Assembly (NCBI GenBank): GCA_000434395.1
Contig: FR878794.1
Coordinates: 54,120 to 71,373, forward strand
DNA from: Clostridium sp. CAG:568
GTDB taxonomy: Bacteria; Bacillota_I; Bacilli_A; RFN20; CAG-288
DNA: 17,254 nucleotides
Reading direction: 5' to 3'
Below the pieces are notes generated by a model. It was not told the DNA's origin. It ran no database searches and saw nothing but the letters and a program-made list of their open reading frames with translations. Both the position numbers and the translations under genes were made by a program. Of this stretch, positions 6,519 to 12,293 are shown one piece after another; within the stretch, counting starts at the first letter, position 1, and each line of letters opens with the position of its first letter.

Positions 6519-7493
6519 CTATTCTCCTTTCTTTTCATCACTGGGAACAGGAGCGGGAGCGGTTTGAGGACGTCCCTGACCTCTCTGTCCGTGGAAACGG
6601 GAATTGTTGCCAGCCTTGTCTTTGTTGAAAGGACGACGAGTTCCTTTTCTTTCATCTCTGGCAGCTCTCTCGCAAGACTTGGTCTCGTCGAATCCCTCAG
6701 GACGTGCAATCCAAACCTTGACACCGATGACACCATAAATAGTGTGAGCTTCAGCCAAGGAATAATCGATGTTCTGAGAGAGAGTCATAAGGCCCAAAGG
6801 TCCTTCACGATAGCTTTCAGTACGTGCGATTTCAGCACCGTTCAAACGACCACCGGTGGAAGTCTTGATACCTTTAGCACCAGCGCGCATAACTCTTTGA
6901 ATAGCCTTCTTTTGGACCATACGGAAGGAAGCACGATTCTCGATTTGATCAGCAACATCACGTGCGACCAATGTAGCATCCAAATTAGGATTCTTTACCT
7001 CGACGATGACGATCTTGATATCAACATCTCCAGGCTTCTTGTTCTTAGGATCCAACTGCTTCTTTGTGACTCTACCATTGACAATCTTCTCGAGACCATT
7101 CTTGATGAACACGAGGTTTGCACCATCTTGTCCAAGAACGATTCCGGGCTTCATGACATGAATCACGACTGAGAGTTTGTCGCTTCCAACACGAAGGATG
7201 TCAATTCTGGAAAGACCAGCATCCTTGATGAGCTTGCCGATATTGGCATTGCCCTTAGGAGCAACAGGAGCAACTTTAGCTCCATCTTCAGCCTTTACTT
7301 CTTCTGCAGGCTTAGTAGCAGGAGCAGCAACTTTCTTGGTAGCCAATTCTTTATTAGGAGTGGTCAAGAATTTACGAATTGCATTGTCTTGCTTAATATT
7401 CTTAGCGAAGGCACCCTTTTCGGCATACCACTGGCTGGACCAGCCACGGTTAATTCCGATTCTGAGTCCATTAGGATTTACTTTTTGACCCAT
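6519..7493 (-). CDS. rpsC: 30S ribosomal protein S3, enlarged by insertions and a C-terminal tail
   Basis: S3 forms part of the mRNA entry channel and has helicase-related activity in the ribosome. Core features are the start MGQKVNPNGLRIGINRGW, the KH domain with a GQDG version of the GxxG loop (about 121-124), and the C-terminal domain with GAKGIKTSTGGRLNGAEIAR (about 205-224) and IGVKVWIARPEG. At 324 residues it is roughly 100 longer than the family's usual 210-235. Three parts explain this: an Ala/Lys/Pro/Glu-rich insertion at about 46-84, a shorter Lys-rich insertion in the KH domain at about 141-156, and a Gly/Arg/Gln/Pro-rich tail from about 276. The ATG overlaps the rplV stop by one base (TAATG), with AGGAG inside rplV. 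Confidence 0.97.
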   Translation of the reverse strand: MGQKVNPNGLRIGINRGWSSQWYAEKGAFAKNIKQDNAIRKFLTTPNKELATKKVAAPATKPAEEVKAEDGAKVAPVAPKGNANIGKLIKDAGLSRIDILRVGSDKLSVVIHVMKPGIVLGQDGANLVFIKNGLEKIVNGRVTKKQLDPKNKKPGDVDIKIVIVEVKNPNLDATLVARDVADQIENRASFRMVQKKAIQRVMRAGAKGIKTSTGGRLNGAEIARTESYREGPLGLMTLSQNIDYSLAEAHTIYGVIGVKVWIARPEGFDETKSCERAARDERKGTRRPFNKDKAGNNSRFHGQRGQGRPQTAPAPVPSDEKKGE

Positions 7494-8005
7494 TACTTGG
7501 TGGCTCCTTTCTTTTCCTTAAGAACAACTGTGATAGTACACCAACGTTTAATGATAGGTGATGAACTACCCTTAGCACGAGGCTCGAAACGCTTCAATCT
7601 GAAGCTCTCATTTGCATAGATGGTTGCGACATAAAGCAAAGAACCATCCATTCCAAAGTTGTTAGTAGCATTAGCTTCAGCAGCATGGAGAAGCTTGGTG
7701 ACAGGCTCGACAGCAGCCTTGTTAGTGTTAGCAAGGATTGCGTAAGCTTGATCAAGTGTCTTACCACGTACTAAATCGACGACCAAACGGGCTTTTCTAG
7801 GAGTGATTCCCAAAGGGCCTGTGTGGGCGACAGCTTCAGTAACAACTTTCTTAGGAGCAACTTCAGTTGCTTTTTTCTCCTCAACCTTCTCTTCTTTAAC
7901 CTTATCTTCTTTTACTTCTTTAACCTTAGTAGCAACTTTCTTGCTAGTCTTGGTAGCCTTAGTAGCTTTCTTAGTTACTTTCTTAGTTTCTTTTTCTTCA
8001 GCCAT
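7493..8005 (-). CDS. rplV: 50S ribosomal protein L22, with Lys/Glu/Ala-rich N-terminal extension
   Basis: L22 binds all domains of 23S rRNA, and its beta-hairpin lines the narrow part of the exit tunnel. The conserved part starts near residue 58: GITPRKARLVVDLVRGKTLD (about 66-85), the central LHAAEANATNNFGMD, and the tunnel hairpin FRLKRFEPRAKGSSSPIIKR followed by the strand TITVVLKEK. At 170 residues it is about 55-60 longer than the usual 110-115. The first 57 residues are almost only Lys, Glu, Thr, Val and Ala, resembling a disordered or charged single-helix tail. The start MAEEK belongs to the group shared with L23, L5, S5 and S17. The upstream GAGGT is a weaker ribosome binding site than most here. 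Confidence 0.97.
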   Translation of the reverse strand: MAEEKETKKVTKKATKATKTSKKVATKVKEVKEDKVKEEKVEEKKATEVAPKKVVTEAVAHTGPLGITPRKARLVVDLVRGKTLDQAYAILANTNKAAVEPVTKLLHAAEANATNNFGMDGSLLYVATIYANESFRLKRFEPRAKGSSSPIIKRWCTITVVLKEKKGATK

Positions 8006-8019
8006 TGTCAGTTACCTCA

Positions 8020-8328
8020 TTACTTAGAAGCTGGTTTTGCGGCTGCTGCTTGATCAGCAGCAACATCTGCACCAGATCTGTGGTGAGTGAAAGTTCTTGT
8101 AGGAACGAACTCACCAAGCTTATGACCGACCATATCCTCAGTGATATAGACAGGTACATGAGTCTTACCATTGTAAACTGAGATTGTATGCTCTACAAAC
8201 TCAGGGAAGATGGTAGAAGCACGTGACCAAGTCTTGAGGATGGCCTTCTTGCCGGACTTATTCTGCTCACGAACTCTGTTCAAGAGACGCTCATCGCAGA
8301 ATGGACCTTTTTTAGAACTTCTGGACAT
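8020..8328 (-). CDS. rpsS: 30S ribosomal protein S19
   Basis: S19 forms a complex with S13 in the 30S head and contacts tRNA and bridge B1a. The 102 residues contain MSRSSKKGPFCDERLLNRV, SRASTIFPEFVEHTISVYNG (about 35-54), HVPVYITEDMVGHKLGEFVP and TRTFTHHRSG, all diagnostic. The length exceeds the usual 91-93 by an Ala-rich tail (ADVAADQAAAAKPASK). The gene lies 17 nt behind rplB and 14 nt ahead of rplV. Confidence 0.98.
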   Translation of the reverse strand: MSRSSKKGPFCDERLLNRVREQNKSGKKAILKTWSRASTIFPEFVEHTISVYNGKTHVPVYITEDMVGHKLGEFVPTRTFTHHRSGADVAADQAAAAKPASK

Positions 8329-8345
8329 TTCTATTCAGCTCCTTT

Positions 8346-9182
8346 CTACTTGCCATTGCGACGACGCACAATGAGCTTATTAGACCACTTCTTAGCCTTG
8401 CGGGTCTTAACACCCTGACAACGCTTGCCCCAGGGAGTACGAGGAGCATCGTGACCGATAGGACACTTTCCTTCACCACCACCGTGTGGGTGATCGTTAG
8501 GGTTCATGGCGCTACCACGAACTGTAGGACGGATTCCTCTCCAGCGAGACTTTCCAGCCTTACCGAAGGAAACCAATTCCCAATCTTCGTTGCCTACTGC
8601 ACCGATAGTAGCACGGCAGGCAGGCAAGAATTTACGAACTTCACCGCTCATCAATCTAAGAGTGACATACTTAGCATCGTGACCGAGAACAGTTGCAAAG
8701 GTTCCAGCAGAACGGCAGATTTGTCCACCCTTACCAGGAGTGAATTCCACGTTGTGGACGATTTGTCCATCAGGAATGCTGCCCAATTCCATACTATTTC
8801 CGATTTGGACATCAACTGCCTTTCCGGAAACTATCTTGTCGCCGACATTCAAGCCCTTAGGAGCGAGAATATAACGCTTTTGTCCGTTTTCATAGCAGAC
8901 CAAGCAAATACGGCAAGTTCTGTTAGGATCGTACTCAATTGTCTTGACTGTTGCTGTCAAACCATCGAACTCAGATCTCTTGAAATCGATGATACGATAC
9001 TTTTGTTTATGACCACCACCCTTATGACGACAAGTGATGTATCCCTGGTTGTTTCTTCCACCGTTCTTCTTGAGTGTGGTGAGAAGAGCCTTCTCAGGAG
9101 CAACTTTGCTCAAACCATCAGTGGTGAGCAATGCCTGGTGTCGAGAACCGTTGTTTGTCGGTCTCAATGTTCTTATTGGCAT
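8346..9182 (-). CDS. rplB: 50S ribosomal protein L2, unusually cysteine-rich
   Basis: L2 is needed for subunit association and supports the peptidyl transferase centre. The 278-residue protein shows the N-terminal RNA-binding domain (GGRNNQGYITCRHKGGGHKQ, about 41-60), the SH3-like domain (GGQICRSAGTFATVLG) and the conserved MNPNDHPHGGGEGKCPIG (about 226-243) with the invariant histidines. Length is normal. Eight cysteines are present: 51, 90, 93, 96, 156, 189, 240 and 255. Three form C-x2-C-x2-C within NRTCRICLVC, where most homologues have small or aliphatic residues. The start ATG follows AGGAGG at 8 nt. Confidence 0.98.
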   Translation of the reverse strand: MPIRTLRPTNNGSRHQALLTTDGLSKVAPEKALLTTLKKNGGRNNQGYITCRHKGGGHKQKYRIIDFKRSEFDGLTATVKTIEYDPNRTCRICLVCYENGQKRYILAPKGLNVGDKIVSGKAVDVQIGNSMELGSIPDGQIVHNVEFTPGKGGQICRSAGTFATVLGHDAKYVTLRLMSGEVRKFLPACRATIGAVGNEDWELVSFGKAGKSRWRGIRPTVRGSAMNPNDHPHGGGEGKCPIGHDAPRTPWGKRCQGVKTRKAKKWSNKLIVRRRNGK

Positions 9183-9213
9183 TTCTTTATCCTCCTATAT
9201 ATTGGCTAATAAG

Positions 9214-9594
9214 CTATTTTCTATCTTCAGCAGCTACTTGGTTAGCAATCTTTCCAAGATCGAATGCTCTGTCTACATAGACATAAGCCTTCTTAAAGGG
9301 CTGACGATATCCGCGACGAGCTGACAATTTCTTGATAGGCATTGTCACGGTGTTCACCTTCTTGACCTTGACTTGGAACACAGCTTGAACTGCGGAACGA
9401 ATCTCGGTCTTGTTGGTGTCATTTGTAACGCGAAGTGTAATCACGTTGTTAGTAGTGGCGAGCTTTTGGCTCTTCTCAGTTACGATCATGTAACGGAGAA
9501 CTTCGTAATCTCTATCGGTAGGCTTACGGAAGGTCAATTCTTCTTCCTTAGCTTCCTCGACAGGAGCATCTACTACTTTCTTTTCTTCTGCCAT
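9214..9594 (-). CDS. rplW: 50S ribosomal protein L23, with acidic N-terminal extension
   Basis: L23 is at the tunnel exit and is the main docking point of trigger factor and SRP. The conserved body runs from about residue 29 (DYEVLRYMIVTEKSQKLA) through FQVKVKKVNTVTMPIKKLS to RRGYRQPFKKAYVYVD. At 126 residues it is about 30 longer than the usual 95. The extra is the N-terminal segment MAEEKKVVDAPVEEAKEEEL, which is strongly acidic, unlike the basic body. Its ATG is 2 nt past the rplD stop, and AAGGAGAG lies in rplD. The acidic tail would project at the tunnel exit, where it might affect factor binding; that is inference. Confidence 0.97.
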   Translation of the reverse strand: MAEEKKVVDAPVEEAKEEELTFRKPTDRDYEVLRYMIVTEKSQKLATTNNVITLRVTNDTNKTEIRSAVQAVFQVKVKKVNTVTMPIKKLSARRGYRQPFKKAYVYVDRAFDLGKIANQVAAEDRK

Positions 9595-9596
9595 GG

Positions 9597-10265
9597 TTAC
9601 TCACTCTCCTTTTCAGCACCCTCAGCTTCAGGAGCGATGAGTGCATTCTCCAAGATGATGAGTGATTGAGCATCTACGATGTCGTAGACAGACATATCAC
9701 TTGCATCAGTAAGCTTGACGTTGTGGAGGTTTCTAGCGGCCAAGATGAGATTGGCATCTAAGTCACCCAAGACGATCAAAGTCTTCTTTTCTCCACCATT
9801 GATAGCTTCTAAGGCTTTGGCAAAGTCTTTAGTCTTATTTGATTCAAAGGGAGCCTTGGTAAGAACGATAAGTTCTTTATTCAAAGCCTTATCGGACAAA
9901 GCGCTGCGAACAGCCAAATCATTAACTTTCTTGTTGAGCTTCAACTTGTAGTTTTGATTTCCACGAGGTCCGAATACGACTCCACCATGTCTCCACAAAG
10001 GTGAACGGATGTTTCCCATACGGGCGCGTCCAGTTCCCTTTTGCTTCCAAAGCTTCTTGCCGGAACCAGAGACTTCGCTACGATTCTTAGTCTTAGCAGT
10101 AGCTTGTCTTCTGTTGGCTAAGTAAGTCTTGACAGCAGCTTGAACAGCGTAGGCGTTTTGTTCTTCTTCTGAAAGTCCGAAGACGAACTTGTCGAGAGAG
10201 ACTTCGCCGATTTCCTTGCCGGAATAGTCGACGACAGGCCAATTCATAGTTTCAATTTCAGCCAT
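9597..10265 (-). CDS. rplD: 50S ribosomal protein L4
   Basis: L4 lines the exit tunnel with a long loop and is an early assembly protein; in Escherichia coli it also represses the S10 operon through the mRNA leader. The 222-residue product has the loop KKLWKQKGTGRARMGN (about 70-85), then SPLWRHGGVVFGPRGNQNYK (about 88-107) and the helix VNDLAVRSALSDKA. The C-terminal domain ends with the Glu/Ala-rich EAEGAEKESE. GGAGG lies 9 nt before the ATG. If the upstream leader is an autoregulatory site, L4 is the first candidate ligand by analogy. Confidence 0.98.
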   Translation of the reverse strand: MAEIETMNWPVVDYSGKEIGEVSLDKFVFGLSEEEQNAYAVQAAVKTYLANRRQATAKTKNRSEVSGSGKKLWKQKGTGRARMGNIRSPLWRHGGVVFGPRGNQNYKLKLNKKVNDLAVRSALSDKALNKELIVLTKAPFESNKTKDFAKALEAINGGEKKTLIVLGDLDANLILAARNLHNVKLTDASDMSVYDIVDAQSLIILENALIAPEAEGAEKESE

Positions 10266-10281
10266 TGTTCATTCCCTCCAA

Positions 10282-11055
10282 TTACTTGCCGCCCTTACCA
10301 CCGTGCTTCTGAGCACGAACGTTGGTCTTGGCGGTTTGCTTACCACCCTTAGCGGCGACGTTAGCCAAGGCCTTCAAGGTCTCAGGATCTGAGTAGTCGA
10401 TAAGTGTGTAAGTGACAGGCTTGTTGATAGGCTTGACAGCCGTGCGAATCTTAACGATTGAACGGTTGGGGCCAGGAAGAGATCCTTTGATAAGGATGCA
10501 ATTCTTTTCAGGCATGACTGCTACAACTGTTTGATTCAATACAGTTGAAGTGACATGTCCCATGTGTCCAGGCATAGGACGTCCCGGATGAATACGGTTG
10601 TTGCAACGTCCGTTGGTGGCCAAGGAACCGACTTGTCTGTGGTAACCAGATCCGTGTCCCTTAGGACCGATCTTGGCGTTGTGACGCTTTACCATACCGG
10701 CAAAGCCACGACCCTTGGAAACACCAGTGACATCTACCAACTCTCCAGCCTTGAAAATGGAGCAGTCGATTGAATCACCGACTTCATGTCCGTAGATTTC
10801 CTCTCCCTTCAATTCACGATATACGTAATGAGGGACAGTGTGGGCTTTCTCAGCGATGCCCAATTCGCTCTTAGTGGCTCTTTGAGGCTTCTTGTCTTCG
10901 TATCCGATTTGAAGAGCTTCATAGCCATCTCTTTCCTTAGTTCTCTTGAGAAGAACAACGTTAGGAAGGACTTCGACAACAGAGACAGGAATCATCAAGC
11001 CGGTCTTGTCGAACACGGAAGTCATTCCAATCTTGCGACCAATTATTGATTTCAT
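10282..11055 (-). CDS. rplC: 50S ribosomal protein L3, with C-terminal extension
   Basis: L3 initiates 50S assembly and reaches the peptidyl transferase centre with a long loop. The body has MKSIIGRKIGMTSVFDKTG, the VDVTGVSKGRGFAGMVKRH motif, the GHGSGYHRQVGSLATNG loop near the catalytic centre, and PGHMGHVTSTVLN. At 257 residues it is about 45 longer than the usual 205-215. The C-terminal addition follows the final conserved strand (IVKIRTAVKP) and ends in a Lys/Gly/Gln-rich basic tail, probably rRNA-binding. AAGGAG lies before the ATG, 14 nt after rpsJ. Confidence 0.97.
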   Translation of the reverse strand: MKSIIGRKIGMTSVFDKTGLMIPVSVVEVLPNVVLLKRTKERDGYEALQIGYEDKKPQRATKSELGIAEKAHTVPHYVYRELKGEEIYGHEVGDSIDCSIFKAGELVDVTGVSKGRGFAGMVKRHNAKIGPKGHGSGYHRQVGSLATNGRCNNRIHPGRPMPGHMGHVTSTVLNQTVVAVMPEKNCILIKGSLPGPNRSIVKIRTAVKPINKPVTYTLIDYSDPETLKALANVAAKGGKQTAKTNVRAQKHGGKGGK

Positions 11056-11069
11056 ATACTTCTCCTTCC

Positions 11070-11381
11070 CTACTGCTTGATATCGACTTCAACACCTGCA
11101 GGGAGTTCGAGAGTACTGAGAGTCTCGATTGTCTGCGAAGTGGGACGAACGATTTCAATAAGACGTTTGTGAGTTAAGATCTCAAATTGTTCACGTGAAT
11201 CCTTATCAGTGAAAGGAGATCTTAAGATAGTGTAGAGACTTCTCTCGGTTGGAAGAGGGATGGGTCCTACAACTGATGCACCCGTTTTCTTAACAGCCTC
11301 GATGATTTTAGCAACGGTGAGGTCCAAGACCTTGTGATCGTATGCTTTGAGGCGGACACGGATGTTCTTAGAATTTGCCAT
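11070..11381 (-). CDS. rpsJ: 30S ribosomal protein S10 (NusE)
   Basis: S10 is a head protein of the small subunit; as NusE it also joins transcription antitermination complexes and couples ribosome to RNA polymerase through NusG. The 103 residues match the family length exactly. Visible are IRVRLKAYDHKVLDLTVAKI (about 7-26), GPIPLPTERSLYTILRSPF and the diagnostic DSREQFEILTHKRLIEIVRP (about 61-80). It is the first gene of the long operon. AAGGAGG precedes the ATG by 9 nt, directly behind a 6-bp hairpin of the leader RNA. Confidence 0.98.
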   Translation of the reverse strand: MANSKNIRVRLKAYDHKVLDLTVAKIIEAVKKTGASVVGPIPLPTERSLYTILRSPFTDKDSREQFEILTHKRLIEIVRPTSQTIETLSTLELPAGVEVDIKQ

Positions 11382-11513
11382 GTTTTTTTCCTCCTTGCAT
11401 GGAATCTATGCCCATGCGTTAGCTCGATGCGAATTACCTGAAACACATGACAACCTTTGTTGGCGTTTCAGCAACTTCGCACGTCACAGCTTCTAAGCCT
11501 TAAATGCTTAGCG
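11382..11513 (-). ncRNA. Structured 5' leader of the S10 operon (probable cis-regulatory RNA)
   Basis: About 130 nt lie between the predicted transcription start (near 11513) and the rpsJ ATG. In transcript order I see four elements. Hairpin A pairs 11511-11506 with 11498-11493 (CTAAGC/GCTTAG). A multi-tier domain pairs 11481-11476 with 11433-11428 (TGCGAA/TTCGCA), then 11471-11465 with 11444-11438 (CTGAAAC/GTTTCAG), then 11462-11459 with 11454-11451 (CAAC/GTTG). AGCT at 11491-11488 and 11424-11421 can extend its base. Hairpin C pairs 11417-11412 with 11402-11397 (GCATGG/CCATGC) and ends 2 nt before AAGGAGG. There is no U-tract, so control would be translational or by stability rather than by a simple terminator. 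By analogy with known S10 leaders, a ribosomal protein such as L4 is the likely ligand; I do not recognise the fold itself. Confidence 0.7.
11449..11474 (-). repeat. 26-nt leader core, copy 1
   Basis: This stretch on the minus strand (begins TTGCTGAAACGCC) forms the apical part of the multi-tier leader domain. It matches 22 of 26 positions with 11761-11786 in the same orientation, including an unbroken run of the first 13 bases. The mismatches fall at motif positions 14, 17, 19 and 25. Confidence 0.75.
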
Positions 11514-11519
11514 TGGAGT

Positions 11520-11548
11520 AATATACTAGTATCGACAACAATAGTCAA
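11520..11548 (-). promoter_or_regulatory. Main sigma-A type promoter of the S10-spc operon
   Basis: On the minus strand the -35 box TTGACT (11548-11543) and the -10 box TATATT (11525-11520) are separated by exactly 17 nt. Each differs from consensus by one base. The predicted start is near 11513. This is the strongest promoter-like sequence in the window and suits a highly expressed operon. Confidence 0.85.
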
Positions 11549-11580
11549 CAGTTTTTTTAAAATACTTTAAAAAACTTTTT
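11549..11580 (-). promoter_or_regulatory. A/T-tract UP-like element upstream of the S10 promoter
   Basis: Directly upstream of the -35 box lie 32 bases made almost only of A- and T-tracts (only three are G or C). This position and composition are typical of UP elements bound by the RNA polymerase alpha subunit C-terminal domain at strong promoters. The stretch is also an imperfect inverted repeat (AGTTTTTT against AAAAAACT) with T-runs on one side. I judge the UP role more likely than a terminator, because no gene ends here on either strand. Confidence 0.5.
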
Positions 11581-11760
11581 ATCCGATAAATACTGAACTT
11601 TTTAGCCATATTCCCATTTAAAAATTAAATTATTATCAAATTATTCTGACTATGAATTCTATAAGATGATTTAAATCATAAAAATGATTTTTCTATCCAA
11701 AATTATGTAAAAATAGCATTCGTTTTTCCGGAAGTATGGCTTAAAACTAGAAAATTCAAA
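11581..11760. other. AT-rich non-coding spacer
   Basis: This part of the 455-nt gap between rpsJ and the HIT gene has no plausible reading frame, ribosome binding site, tRNA or clear promoter. The only structure I see is the palindrome cluster at 11666-11690. The spacer separates the S10 promoter region from the second copy of the leader core and the upstream terminator. Confidence 0.6.
11666..11690. repeat. 14-bp perfect palindrome plus a third half-site
   Basis: ATGATTTAAATCAT at 11666-11679 is perfectly symmetrical. After four A residues, ATGATTT follows at 11684-11690, giving a third half-site. It lies about 120 bp upstream of the -35 box of the S10 promoter. It could be an operator for a dimeric regulator, but in such AT-rich DNA chance symmetry is also possible. 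Confidence 0.45.
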
Positions 11761-11786
11761 GTCAACCCTAGTGGGCGTTTCAGCAA
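11761..11786 (-). repeat. 26-nt leader core, copy 2
   Basis: This second copy is read in the same direction as the leader and matches 22 of 26 positions with 11449-11474. It sits directly after the HIT-operon terminator. It is flanked by AAATTCAA and TTGAATTT (minus strand, around 11796-11789 and 11759-11752), which could close a stem around it. No gene or clear promoter starts between this copy and the S10 promoter, so it is either a remnant or part of the 3' end of the upstream transcript. Confidence 0.7.
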
Positions 11787-11794
11787 ATTGAATT

Positions 11795-11832
11795 TGCAAA
11801 AATAAAAATAGCGAGGTTTTCCTCGCTATTTT
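11795..11832 (-). terminator. Intrinsic terminator of the lipoprotein-HIT operon
   Basis: A 12-bp perfect stem pairs 11805-11816 with 11821-11832 (AAAATAGCGAGG/CCTCGCTATTTT) around a 4-nt loop. On the minus strand it is followed by TTTTTATTTTTG, a good U-tract. It starts 5 nt after the HIT gene stop codon. The symmetry would allow weaker function on the plus strand, but no plus-strand gene ends here. Confidence 0.92.
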
Positions 11833-11836
11833 AATA

Positions 11837-12262
11837 CTATTCAATACCCTTCTTGATTGAATTAGCTAATAAAGGTAGCTGTTCAGATCCAATCAGAGGT
11901 ACTGAAGGTTCAAACGGAATTCCAATTCCATCGCCATCGTATCTAGGAATGACGTGGACATGGAAATGAAGTACTGACTGACCGGCAGACTTACCGGCAT
12001 TGGTGATAACATTTACACCTGTAGCCTTCAATTCCTTAATACAAGCTTGCGAAATGAGTTGAGCGACTGAATAAACATGTCCAATCACATCTCTAGGTGT
12101 TTTAGTGAAATCTTGGAAATGTTCTTTAGTAACAACCAAAGTATGACCTTTGCTCGCTGGATTTATATCCAAGAAAGCAATGACATCTTGGTCTTCATAG
12201 ATTTTGTTGCACGGAATCTGACCGGAGGCAATCTTGCAAAATAGACATCCGTTATCTGCCAT
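11837..12262 (-). CDS. HIT-family protein (Hint-like nucleotide hydrolase)
   Basis: The 141-residue protein is a histidine triad hydrolase; Hint-type members cleave nucleoside phosphoramidates and adenylated compounds. The triad is HFHVHV (His99, His101, His103, the last being the usual catalytic nucleophile). An N-terminal CLFC pair (Cys6, Cys9) together with His48 and His99 matches the zinc site of Bacillus-type HIT proteins. The early stretch VIAFLDINPASKGHTLVVTK (about 27-46) is also typical. It is probably the last gene of an operon with two lipoproteins: 31 nt behind the preceding stop, with its own AGGAG ten bases before the ATG, and directly followed by a strong terminator. Nothing in the sequence explains the pairing with the lipoproteins. 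In Bacillus subtilis the hit gene is close to prsA, so the link to a PrsA-like gene may be meaningful; the adjacency is from memory. Confidence 0.95.
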   Translation of the reverse strand: MADNGCLFCKIASGQIPCNKIYEDQDVIAFLDINPASKGHTLVVTKEHFQDFTKTPRDVIGHVYSVAQLISQACIKELKATGVNVITNAGKSAGQSVLHFHVHVIPRYDGDGIGIPFEPSVPLIGSEQLPLLANSIKKGIE

Positions 12263-12293
12263 ATCCCATAACTCCTATTATCTATTATATAGA

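Noticed and set aside
6564..7172. Plus-strand open frame of about 200 codons opposite rpsC
   Set aside because: Antisense of S3 with low-complexity Ser/Thr/Leu composition and no ribosome binding site.
8451..9209. Plus-strand open frame of about 250 codons opposite rplB
   Set aside because: It is fully antisense to L2, whose protein is unmistakable; the long open frame results from L2 codon use. No start signals or recognisable domain.
11549..11580. Plus-strand terminator from the imperfect inverted repeat with a T-run
   Set aside because: No plus-strand gene lies upstream, the stem is almost pure A/T, and its position right before the -35 box fits an UP element better.
11382..11836. Hidden small gene, tRNA or parS-like site in the gap
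   Set aside because: I found no open frame with a ribosome binding site, no cloverleaf with an anticodon arm, and no match to the TGTTTCACGTGAAACA type of parS; GTTTCAG and CTGAAAC belong to the leader stem.
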